From contig NZ_JAKILB010000020.1 of assembly GCF_023283895.1 (NCBI RefSeq), forward strand, positions 1 through 62,104: DNA of 62,104 bases, in the 5' to 3' direction. The position numbers and the translations under genes are program-made. Positions within the stretch are counted from its first letter, which is position 1; every line of letters starts with the position of its first letter. This stretch comes from Shewanella pneumatophori. Lineage in GTDB: Bacteria > Pseudomonadota > Gammaproteobacteria > Enterobacterales > Shewanellaceae. Below are positions 55,095 through 62,104 of this stretch, in pieces. The notes under the pieces were generated by a model. It was not told the DNA's origin and did no database searches. It worked only from the letters and a program-made list of their open reading frames with translations.

Positions 55095-56405
55095 ATGAGC
55101 GAAACACATTTATCTACACAGAAGTTTGCTGACTTCCCTTTGAATAAAGAAGTACATCAAGCACTTAATGAAGCTGGTTTTGAGTTCTGTACTCCAATTC
55201 AGGCTTTATCGTTACCAATTTTATTAGAAAAAAAAGATATAGCCGGTCAGGCACAAACGGGTACCGGTAAAACTCTGGCCTTTTTGGTTGCGACGTTTAA
55301 CCACCTTCTATCGACACCTATTCCTGAAAACCGCCAATTAAATCAACCTCGTGCAATTATTATGGCGCCGACTCGTGAGTTGGCTATCCAGATTGCGAAA
55401 GATGCTAACCTATTGGCTAAACATACTGGTTTGAAAGTAGGTATTGTTTATGGCGGTGAAGGTTATGAAGTTCAACGTAAAGTATTAGACAAAGGCGTTG
55501 ATATTTTAATTGGTACCACTGGTCGCATTATCGATTATGTACGTCAAGGCGTTATCAATGTTAGTGGCATTCAAGCGGTAGTGCTTGATGAAGCGGATCG
55601 CATGTTCGATCTTGGCTTTATTAAAGACATTCGTTTCTTGTTTAGACGTATGCCAGATGCTAAATCACGTTTAAACATGTTGTTCTCTGCAACGCTTTCA
55701 ATGAAAGTGCAAGAACTTGCTTATGACCACATGAATGAGCCTGAAAAAGTTGAGATTGCGCCAAACGAGAAAACATCCAAGAATATTAAAGAGGAGATCT
55801 TCTATCCATCGATGGAGGAGAAGATGCCTTTGTTATTGTCTTTGCTTGAAGAAGACTGGCCAGAAAAAGCCATCGTATTCTCAAATACCAAGCATAGCTG
55901 TGAAAAAGTCTGGTCATGGCTTGAAGGTGACGGACATCGCGCAGGCCTGTTAACCGGTGATGTGCCGCAAAAGAAACGTTTACGTATTCTAGAGCAATTC
56001 ACCAAAGGTGAGATTGATATTCTAGTGGCAACTGACGTTGCTGCGCGTGGTTTACACATCTCTGATGTTTCACACGTTTATAACTATGACCTACCTGACG
56101 ATTGTGAGGACTATGTGCACCGTATTGGTCGTACAGGTCGTGCTGGTCAAAAAGGTGTGTCGGTCAGTTTTGCTTGTGAAGAGTACGCGCTAAACTTACC
56201 TGCGATTGAATCTTATATTCAGCATTCAATTCCTGTTACGTCATACGACAGCAGTGCCTTACTTGATGATATTCCACCACCAGTGAAAATTCATCGCAAG
56301 CCTAGCACCCACACGCGTAATACTCGTGCTCCGGGCAGCCCTCGTCCACAAGGTGGCCAGCGCAATGGTCCGCGGCGTCATGACAGAACTCGTAGACATT
56401 CATAG
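55095..56405 (+). CDS. rhlB: ATP-dependent RNA helicase RhlB
   Basis: 436 residues. DEAD-box core: Q motif, AQTGTGKT (motif I), PTRELAIQ (Ia), VLDEADRMFDLGF (II), FSATLS (III), HRIGRTGRAG (VI). A basic Arg/Pro-rich tail (about 400-436) probably binds RNA. RhlB unwinds mRNA structures in the RNase E degradosome. It is followed 13 bp later by gppA. Confidence 0.96.
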   Translation: MSETHLSTQKFADFPLNKEVHQALNEAGFEFCTPIQALSLPILLEKKDIAGQAQTGTGKTLAFLVATFNHLLSTPIPENRQLNQPRAIIMAPTRELAIQIAKDANLLAKHTGLKVGIVYGGEGYEVQRKVLDKGVDILIGTTGRIIDYVRQGVINVSGIQAVVLDEADRMFDLGFIKDIRFLFRRMPDAKSRLNMLFSATLSMKVQELAYDHMNEPEKVEIAPNEKTSKNIKEEIFYPSMEEKMPLLLSLLEEDWPEKAIVFSNTKHSCEKVWSWLEGDGHRAGLLTGDVPQKKRLRILEQFTKGEIDILVATDVAARGLHISDVSHVYNYDLPDDCEDYVHRIGRTGRAGQKGVSVSFACEEYALNLPAIESYIQHSIPVTSYDSSALLDDIPPPVKIHRKPSTHTRNTRAPGSPRPQGGQRNGPRRHDRTRRHS

Positions 56406-56418
56406 GCGGTAACACGTA

Positions 56419-57330
56419 ATGACAGCACCTCTTTATGCAGCCATTACCCTCGGCTCAAATAGCTTTAATATGTTAGTCGCGAAAACCGTCGGCCAACAAC
56501 CTAAAGTTATTGCTAAATATAAGCGAAAAGTTCGCTTAGCCGAAGGGATCCAAGATGATGGCTCACTAAGTGAAGAGGTGTTATTACGCGGTCTAGATTG
56601 TTTAACTATGTTTGCTGACATGCTCCAAAAAGAGGGCGTGTCTGCAAATAATGTTGCAGTTATCGCAACCGCGACATTACGTAAAATTTCTAATTCAGAC
56701 GAATTTTGCCATCGTGCTTTGCCTATTCTTGGTCATCCGATTGAGATCATTTCAGGCATGCGCGAAGCTGAATTGATCTATCAAGGAATGGTTGCCACAA
56801 CGGCTGGCGAAGGTCGGCGCTTAGTGATAGACATCGGCGGTGCTAGTACTGAGTTTATTATTGGCGATGGTAGCAAGGTGCTGCTAAAAACCAGCCTGCC
56901 TATGGGCTGCGTCACGTTTAATGACTCATTTTTTGCAAGTTCGCCTTTACAGCTGCTCGACTTTGATGATGCTAAAGCCAGAGTCAAGTCGGTACTGAGT
57001 GAACAACTGTCTCAACTGAAAACCTTAGGTTGGCATTGTGCTGTTGGCGCCTCAGGCAGTGTGCAGTCTGTGGTTGAGTTGCTTAATCATCGCGGTTTAT
57101 CAAGTGTGATAACCTTAGATGTATTATCGAGTTTAAAGCAAGAAATCCTATCTCAAAACGACAATTCAATGTTGAATATCAAAGGCCTTAATCCTGATCG
57201 CGCACCAACATTTGCCGCTGGAGTGGCTATTTTATTGGCGTTATTTGAATTGCTCGATATTCAAAAGCTTCACCTTTCAGGTGGCGCATTGCGTGAAGGT
57301 GTATTGCAAAATCTTGCTAACTGTTGTTAA
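56419..57330 (+). CDS. gppA: Ppx/GppA-family phosphatase
   Basis: 303 residues, shorter than the ~495 of E. coli GppA. It keeps the actin-like ATPase-fold core with LGSNSFNMLVAK and VIDIGGASTEF, but lacks the C-terminal HD-like domains. The family hydrolyses pppGpp to ppGpp or polyphosphate; which one cannot be decided here. It shares its operon with rhlB, as is usual in this group. Confidence 0.88.
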   Translation: MTAPLYAAITLGSNSFNMLVAKTVGQQPKVIAKYKRKVRLAEGIQDDGSLSEEVLLRGLDCLTMFADMLQKEGVSANNVAVIATATLRKISNSDEFCHRALPILGHPIEIISGMREAELIYQGMVATTAGEGRRLVIDIGGASTEFIIGDGSKVLLKTSLPMGCVTFNDSFFASSPLQLLDFDDAKARVKSVLSEQLSQLKTLGWHCAVGASGSVQSVVELLNHRGLSSVITLDVLSSLKQEILSQNDNSMLNIKGLNPDRAPTFAAGVAILLALFELLDIQKLHLSGGALREGVLQNLANCC

Positions 57331-57777
57331 TGCTTATGAATTACCCCTAGTTTAAGTGCTTATCTAGAATATTTCTTGGTATTGTTGAGGAATTTCAAAC
57401 GTTAACTCTACTTGCTTTAATCTCTCCTATCGTTGCTATTTAGTTATTTTTGTCGCTTAGATAGCGGTTGAAATATTTTTGTTATATTGCATTTCTACGC
57501 ACTTGACTATTCTTTCTCCCCACAATTAATTCCAGACTTATTTATTATCCCGTCTAATTTTTAGGCCATTTATCTAAACTGTTATTCCTCACCGTTACTT
57601 GATTTTTTAAATGTTTATTTTGCATTTCTATTATTGCAGCTTGAAAATGATATATTGCATACAAAATAAAATATGTGATACAAATGTTGTCGCATTGTTT
57701 CGTGGTTGTATTTGGCTTTAGGACACTTTACTGCTCAAGCAATAGCACTTAAAAATTACATTCTGGGGAGACGGAAG
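57331..57777. other. A/T-rich region upstream of the TonB-dependent receptor
   Basis: 447 bp with no gene. The receptor promoter must lie here; I could not fix a Fur or other operator by eye. A GGGGAGACGGA ribosome site directly precedes ATG 57778. Confidence 0.5.
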
Positions 57778-60504
57778 ATGAGATTTAATAAAGTTGCAAA
57801 GCTAGTTAGCTTGGCTTGTAGTGGCATGGTTGCTGTATCAGCACCAGTATATGCAGCAGAAACAGAAGAAAGTGTTGAGCGCATAGAAGTCACAGGTTCG
57901 CGTATTAAGCGTATCGATATGGAAGGTGCAAGCCCTATCACCACAATTACGGCTGATGAGCTGGCAAAGTCAGGCTTTTCTACTGTAGGTGATGCATTAC
58001 GTAGCTCAAACTTAAATGCCTTTGGTTCTTGGGGCGGCGGTTCTAACAATGGCTGGGGCTCTCAGTCGACAGTACAGCTAAAAGGTGCCTCAGCTTTTCA
58101 TACACTAACGCTTTTAGATGGTAAGCGTATGGCTAAGTCACCTGTTATGGATGGTGGTGCAGCAAATATTAATACCATTCCAATGGCAGCCGTTGAGCGT
58201 ATTGAGATCTTAACTGATGGTGCTTCAGCAATTTATGGCACAGATGCTATTGCGGGTGTAGTAAATATTATTCTGAAAAAAGACTTTGAAGGTGTTCAGT
58301 TTGATGCACGCCTTGATCGTCCTGAACAAACTGGCGGTGACTCGTCAAACCTGTCATTCACAGGCGGTTTGAATTCAGATAAAGGCCATTTAGTTTTTAC
58401 TGTTGAGCATTACGAACAACAAAAGATTATGCAAAAAGACCGTTGGTATACTCAGCCTTTCGTTGTTGAAGGTGGAGATCCAAATGATTATCAAGATTGG
58501 GTGAATATTAGTCCAACAGGTAGAGTCTTGACCCAAGGTGGCGCTGGCGGTTGGGTATATTCTGCACCATTTTCTAATTCAGATAAAAGCTGTTCAGATG
58601 TTTATGGTGATGCTTTTTTAGGACCACTAGATGATTCAGACTATCCAGGCGACACACTTTGTGCGTATGACTATACGCGAGCAGCAGCAACCTCAACCGA
58701 CCAAACACGTAATAATACGTTGATCCACTACAACTATGAGATCACGGATCAAATTGAACTTACTGCGCGAGCTTATTGGGCATCAAATGAAACCATCGAT
58801 ATTTCAGCGCCAGTTCCTGCTTCAATCAGTATTCCAAATGGTTTACCGGCTTATACAACTGATGAAGGTTTAGATCTTGTTGAGCTAGTTGCAGATCCTG
58901 ATGCTGGCATGAACTACCGCTTTGATACTGCTGGGGATCGTGTTGCAGAACACCACGATAATATCTACGACATTTTAGTCGGTTTAGACGGTTCTACTGA
59001 TAACTTAGATTGGGATATTTCTTTTAATTACAATAAGTACGATAACTATACGTGGGGTACCGGCTATCAGTTAAAAGGTGCTACAACTGATTTGGTAGGT
59101 CAGTGGAATGATCAAACTAATTCATTTGAAGGTTGGGATCCACGTGACCCAAATTCTGAAATGCCTGCTGGTGCTACAGCTAACTACGATAAGCGCATGG
59201 CTGCGACTTATGTAGACATTAATGGCGGTTTGTCATTTGAACTATTCGAGCTACCAGGTGGTGCTGCTGGCATGTATGTTGGTGCTTCATATCGTGAAGA
59301 ATCACTGGATTCAAAAGTTGCTGCATTGGCTGAAGCTGGGCAAATTGTTGGCGGTAATGGGGGCTCTGGTGGTGAAGGCGAAAGAGATGTTACAGCTGGT
59401 TACTTTGAAATGGCGATGCCAATTCTTGATAACTTGGAGCTAAACTTAGCGGGTCGTTATGATGAGTATTCCGATTTTGGTGGCACATTTAATCCGCAAG
59501 TATCAGTTCGCTATAATCTAATTGAGCCTTTATTGCTGCGTGCATCGTGGGGAACGGGCTTCCGCGCACCGACGCTATCAGATCTTTATCAAGGTACGTC
59601 TGAAGGGTTTGGTTATATCAAGAATTACCTAAATTGCTATGAGCAGGGTGAAAGCATTGATAGCTGCAGTCGTTGGGATTATGGTCCAACTCGAACTGGT
59701 GGTAATGAAGAGTTACAGCCTGAAGAGTCTGAATCATATAACCTCGGTGTTGTTTGGGAAATTTCGGACCAAGTAAATATCTCTTTAGATTATTGGTCTC
59801 TAGAAACTACGAATTTGATTGATTCGTTAGGTGCAAGTGAAATTGTACGTACTCAAGCAAAGCTTTGGGAGGCAGCTGACGCTGCAGGCGTTGCACGTCC
59901 TGATGTTTCAACTATCTACCCTGGCACTGAAATTAGTCGTTTAGGTAATGGTAAAATCGACTACGTGGTTAGCCAAAAACTTAACGTGGGTTTGAGTGAG
60001 CGTGAAGGTATCGACGTTAAAGTTGGTGCAGGCTTTGATAGTGACTACGGTGATTTTAACTTTGGCTTAGGATGGTCATACTTCCTTAAGTATAAGTCAT
60101 CATACTCATCAGCAGGTGTTCAAATCCTGTCTGATGATGAGGCTGGGCGCGAAGGTACTCCTGACCATCGTGTTAATTTAACGGCAGACTATAGCTATGG
60201 CGATCATGTTGTAAGTTATTTTGGTAACTTTATTGGTTCTCAAAAGAGCTGGGATGTAGTTGATGGTAGTTGGGATCCTGATGCAGGCCAAACAGAGGAC
60301 GATGGTAAGTTGTATGAGATTGATTCGATTTTCTATCACAACTTAACTTATACCTATACTCTGCCATGGAACAACAGCATTTCTCTTGGTGTAACTAACT
60401 TAACAGATGAAGACCCTCAGTTCGCCTACGATGGTACATATGATGCTGACTTATATGATATCCGTGGTCGTACTTATTGGGCCGGTTTCCGCCAATCTTT
60501 CTAG
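57778..60504 (+). CDS. TonB-dependent outer-membrane receptor
   Basis: 908 residues from ATG 57778. Signal peptide about 1-29 (ending VYAAE), then a TonB-box-like segment and a plug domain starting ITVTGSRIKR-like (VTGSRIKRIDMEGASPITT). DGASAIYGTDAIAGVVNIILKK closes the plug. The rest is a 22-strand barrel with large extracellular loops, ending in aromatic RQSF. The IEVTGSRIKR type is the common marine group that takes up oligopeptides, oligosaccharides or other large substrates; the substrate is unknown and no substrate genes adjoin. Start at 57706 is rejected because its codons lie before the signal peptide. Confidence 0.93.
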   Translation: MRFNKVAKLVSLACSGMVAVSAPVYAAETEESVERIEVTGSRIKRIDMEGASPITTITADELAKSGFSTVGDALRSSNLNAFGSWGGGSNNGWGSQSTVQLKGASAFHTLTLLDGKRMAKSPVMDGGAANINTIPMAAVERIEILTDGASAIYGTDAIAGVVNIILKKDFEGVQFDARLDRPEQTGGDSSNLSFTGGLNSDKGHLVFTVEHYEQQKIMQKDRWYTQPFVVEGGDPNDYQDWVNISPTGRVLTQGGAGGWVYSAPFSNSDKSCSDVYGDAFLGPLDDSDYPGDTLCAYDYTRAAATSTDQTRNNTLIHYNYEITDQIELTARAYWASNETIDISAPVPASISIPNGLPAYTTDEGLDLVELVADPDAGMNYRFDTAGDRVAEHHDNIYDILVGLDGSTDNLDWDISFNYNKYDNYTWGTGYQLKGATTDLVGQWNDQTNSFEGWDPRDPNSEMPAGATANYDKRMAATYVDINGGLSFELFELPGGAAGMYVGASYREESLDSKVAALAEAGQIVGGNGGSGGEGERDVTAGYFEMAMPILDNLELNLAGRYDEYSDFGGTFNPQVSVRYNLIEPLLLRASWGTGFRAPTLSDLYQGTSEGFGYIKNYLNCYEQGESIDSCSRWDYGPTRTGGNEELQPEESESYNLGVVWEISDQVNISLDYWSLETTNLIDSLGASEIVRTQAKLWEAADAAGVARPDVSTIYPGTEISRLGNGKIDYVVSQKLNVGLSEREGIDVKVGAGFDSDYGDFNFGLGWSYFLKYKSSYSSAGVQILSDDEAGREGTPDHRVNLTADYSYGDHVVSYFGNFIGSQKSWDVVDGSWDPDAGQTEDDGKLYEIDSIFYHNLTYTYTLPWNNSISLGVTNLTDEDPQFAYDGTYDADLYDIRGRTYWAGFRQSF

Positions 60505-60535
60505 GTACTTGTTTTTAGCTTTATTTAACTAATAA

Positions 60536-60559
60536 AAAGGCACTCACAGGAGTGCCTTT
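60536..60559. terminator. Terminator after the TonB-dependent receptor
   Basis: AAAGGCACTC / GAGTGCCTTT with an ACAG loop; between convergent genes. Confidence 0.9.
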
Positions 60560-60607
60560 CTATTTTATGCGATAAAGCTAAAATTTAGCTGTTAGCTTTC
60601 GGTCGCA

Positions 60608-61141
60608 TTACTTCAAGATATTAAATAAATCAGCTTCCAGCGACACTTCAGGTCTTTCAATAATTCGGCCAACCTCTTGATCATTTTGCTCAACAATAAA
60701 GGTAGGAATACGGCTGAACTCATAGTTAGCGGCTAAACCTTGTGGATCTTGCTTCTCTCTATCAACACCAATATAGGTGACTTGTATATTCGGGTTATTG
60801 ATCTCTTCAATGAGACGGATAAATCTTGGTGTTTCACGATGGCAGTCTGGGCACCATGTGCCAATAATAACGGTTACTTGAGTTGGTTTATCAACTTGCT
60901 GTAGTTTTGCGATAATCTCAGCATCAGCTTGGTAATTTGTATATTCGTCATTAAACCAATCGAATGCATTTAGTTCTTGATGTGTTACTGCACCAGTTAA
61001 AATCACTTCTTGTTTCTCCTCACTACAAGTTGCTAGAAAGCCATCTTGTTTATCTTCAAAACCGCAGCCGCTATTTGCCATGCTTTGGCTACTGAAAAAT
61101 AACAATGTGGTCGCGAGTAATGCTTTAACGTTATTGTGCAT
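60608..61141 (-). CDS. Periplasmic thioredoxin-like protein
   Basis: 177 residues. Signal peptide about 1-22 (SQSMA). Two Cys follow (CGFE, ATCSEE), then a thioredoxin fold with active site GTWCPDCHRETP (about 95-106) and cis-Pro in SRIPTFIVE. It probably reduces or isomerises disulfides in the periplasm. CPDC is less common than CPHC. It is convergent with the TonB receptor; no functional link is evident. Confidence 0.88.
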   Translation of the reverse strand: MHNNVKALLATTLLFFSSQSMANSGCGFEDKQDGFLATCSEEKQEVILTGAVTHQELNAFDWFNDEYTNYQADAEIIAKLQQVDKPTQVTVIIGTWCPDCHRETPRFIRLIEEINNPNIQVTYIGVDREKQDPQGLAANYEFSRIPTFIVEQNDQEVGRIIERPEVSLEADLFNILK

Positions 61142-61895
61142 GATAATACCTTAGGCAACTAGAAATGATATTGCCTCATTCAAACATGCCTAAACAAATG
61201 GTTGAAGCTAACGATTGTCGCATTGTTAAAGGGATCACCTTATAAATGAAAAATGCATCTTGAATGTCCTTTTCAATGAGCAAGTCTTAAAACTAGCTGA
61301 AACGAGCTTTTAGTTAAATTAATTCTTACTGTATTAAAGTCGGCATTTATTGATGCCTGAATTTGACTAGATGGAAAGAATAAATCTAGAAATCTACCCC
61401 CTCAAAACCTTGATGGCAGATTGTGGATTCTTTCTAAATTGACACTATATAAGTTGAACTGCTGTTTTTGGTGAGGGATAACTGCGCCAAATTGGTAATA
61501 TAAGAATTTATAGCGCAAATCCTAAATGATTTGAGGATAGATAAGGTATGCATGCAAACCTATAAGTTGTAAAGCTAATTACTAGCGTCAATTGGAACTA
61601 GGTTGCTACATGTAGTTTTCCCTCCTATATATATCTATCCGTATTCTATGAAAGAGTGAGAGCAACTCTTACTTAGCATTTAGTAAATGCGTATATAACA
61701 ACGACAGCTATTAGAAAAATCAAATTTGTTTGAAATTGTCCGTGCAACTCAAAAATACTGTACTAGACTCATTATCCCGGCGGGCAAATAATAGACATGA
61801 ATTTGAGTTTTGTGGATAACTCTGGGGGTATTTAGTGGGTATGGTGTGCTTATAAAATCTTTTTGAAAAAACATGATTTTTCTTTCAAAAAGCGC
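61142..61895. other. Long A/T-rich region upstream of the rRNA promoter
   Basis: About 750 bp without a gene. It contains a perfect DnaA box (see 61811). A/T tracts right before the -35 form a likely UP element (61863-61891). Confidence 0.6.
61811..61819 (-). promoter_or_regulatory. Consensus DnaA box
   Basis: TTATCCACA on the minus strand, ~77 bp upstream of the rRNA promoter -35. Single box; chance occurrence is possible. Confidence 0.5.
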
Positions 61896-61923
61896 TTGCG
61901 CTCAGATCAAAACTCCCTATAAT
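61896..61923 (+). promoter_or_regulatory. rRNA operon P1-type promoter
   Basis: -35 TTGCGC, 16-bp spacer, -10 TATAAT, then a G/C-rich discriminator GCGCATCC, the stringent-control type. An A/T-rich UP-like element precedes it. It points out of the window to the right. Confidence 0.8.
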
Positions 61924-61929
61924 GCGCAT

Positions 61930-62104
61930 CCACTGACACGGCACAGCAGGCCAACTACCCAGCGTTAAGCTAGATAGAACGGGACTTGCAGCGGTGTTAG
62001 AGAGATTAACTTCTACGGAAATTAGCCTCAGGTGACAATCGCTTTAGAAGCTCAATTAGATGGTTATTAACACGAGAGTGTATAAAGAATCATCGCTTGA
62101 AAAA
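61930..62104 (+). other. Leader of an rRNA operon
   Basis: Transcribed region before the 16S gene, which would start beyond the window. No boxA or mature rRNA sequence is reached. The identity rests on the promoter type. Confidence 0.6.

Overview
The window looks like a piece of a marine Shewanella chromosome (Gammaproteobacteria). The order of core genes is the Shewanella one: a BpfA-type giant adhesin next to hemYXDC, then cyaA, cyaY, lptM, lysA, dapF, DUF484, xerC and a HAD gene, and separately fis-dusB-prmA, the frdCAB fumarate reductase, rho, trxA, rhlB and gppA. The proteins read as full-length orthologues. Moderate GC and the use of TTG and GTG starts (cyaA, lysA, dapF, frdA, frdC) fit as well.

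Layout. 1-6175 (minus strand): start of the adhesin, then the haem genes hemC-hemD-hemX-hemY. 6289-14221 (plus, with cyaY opposite): cyaA with a CRP site, frataxin, then an lptM-lysA-dapF-DUF484-xerC-HAD operon. 14353-21578: a nitric-oxide/iron-sulfur repair gene (ric) and, on the other strand, a Cys-rich secreted protein followed by a czcCBA heavy-metal efflux operon. 21774-23306: a secreted M17 aminopeptidase. 23637-45388: a 21.7 kb integrative island inserted in the 3' end of fis, with 81-bp direct repeats at both ends. 45370-62104: fis-dusB, prmA, frdCAB, a LysR regulator, rho, trxA, rhlB, gppA, a large TonB-dependent receptor, a periplasmic thioredoxin-like protein, and the promoter and leader of an rRNA operon at the right edge.

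The island is a defence island on an integrative element. Its mobility part has a tyrosine integrase next to attL. Near attR it has an HUH-type replication initiator with palindromic iterons, an HGGxSTGxKT protein, two AlpA-like regulators and an unknown protein. Its cargo is a complete Type I restriction-modification system (hsdR, hsdM, hsdS) interspersed with small unknown genes, and a cluster of two related zinc-finger proteins with a GIY-YIG-like protein. Downstream of hsdS lies an McrBC-like module: a coiled-coil McrB-like AAA+ protein, a DUF2357/PD-(D/E)XK nuclease with a zinc ribbon, and a 76-residue protein that ends in a near-perfect copy of the SSB C-terminal tip.

The most interesting part is 25286-31353. 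A predicted caspase-fold protease (His81/Cys116) sits upstream of the coiled-coil McrB/nuclease pair and the SSB-tip microprotein, all on one strand. A 63-bp relic of an hsdS 3' end lies between the protease and the McrB-like gene. I read this as a candidate multi-layer anti-phage module. The domain calls come from motifs seen by eye, and the joint function is inference.
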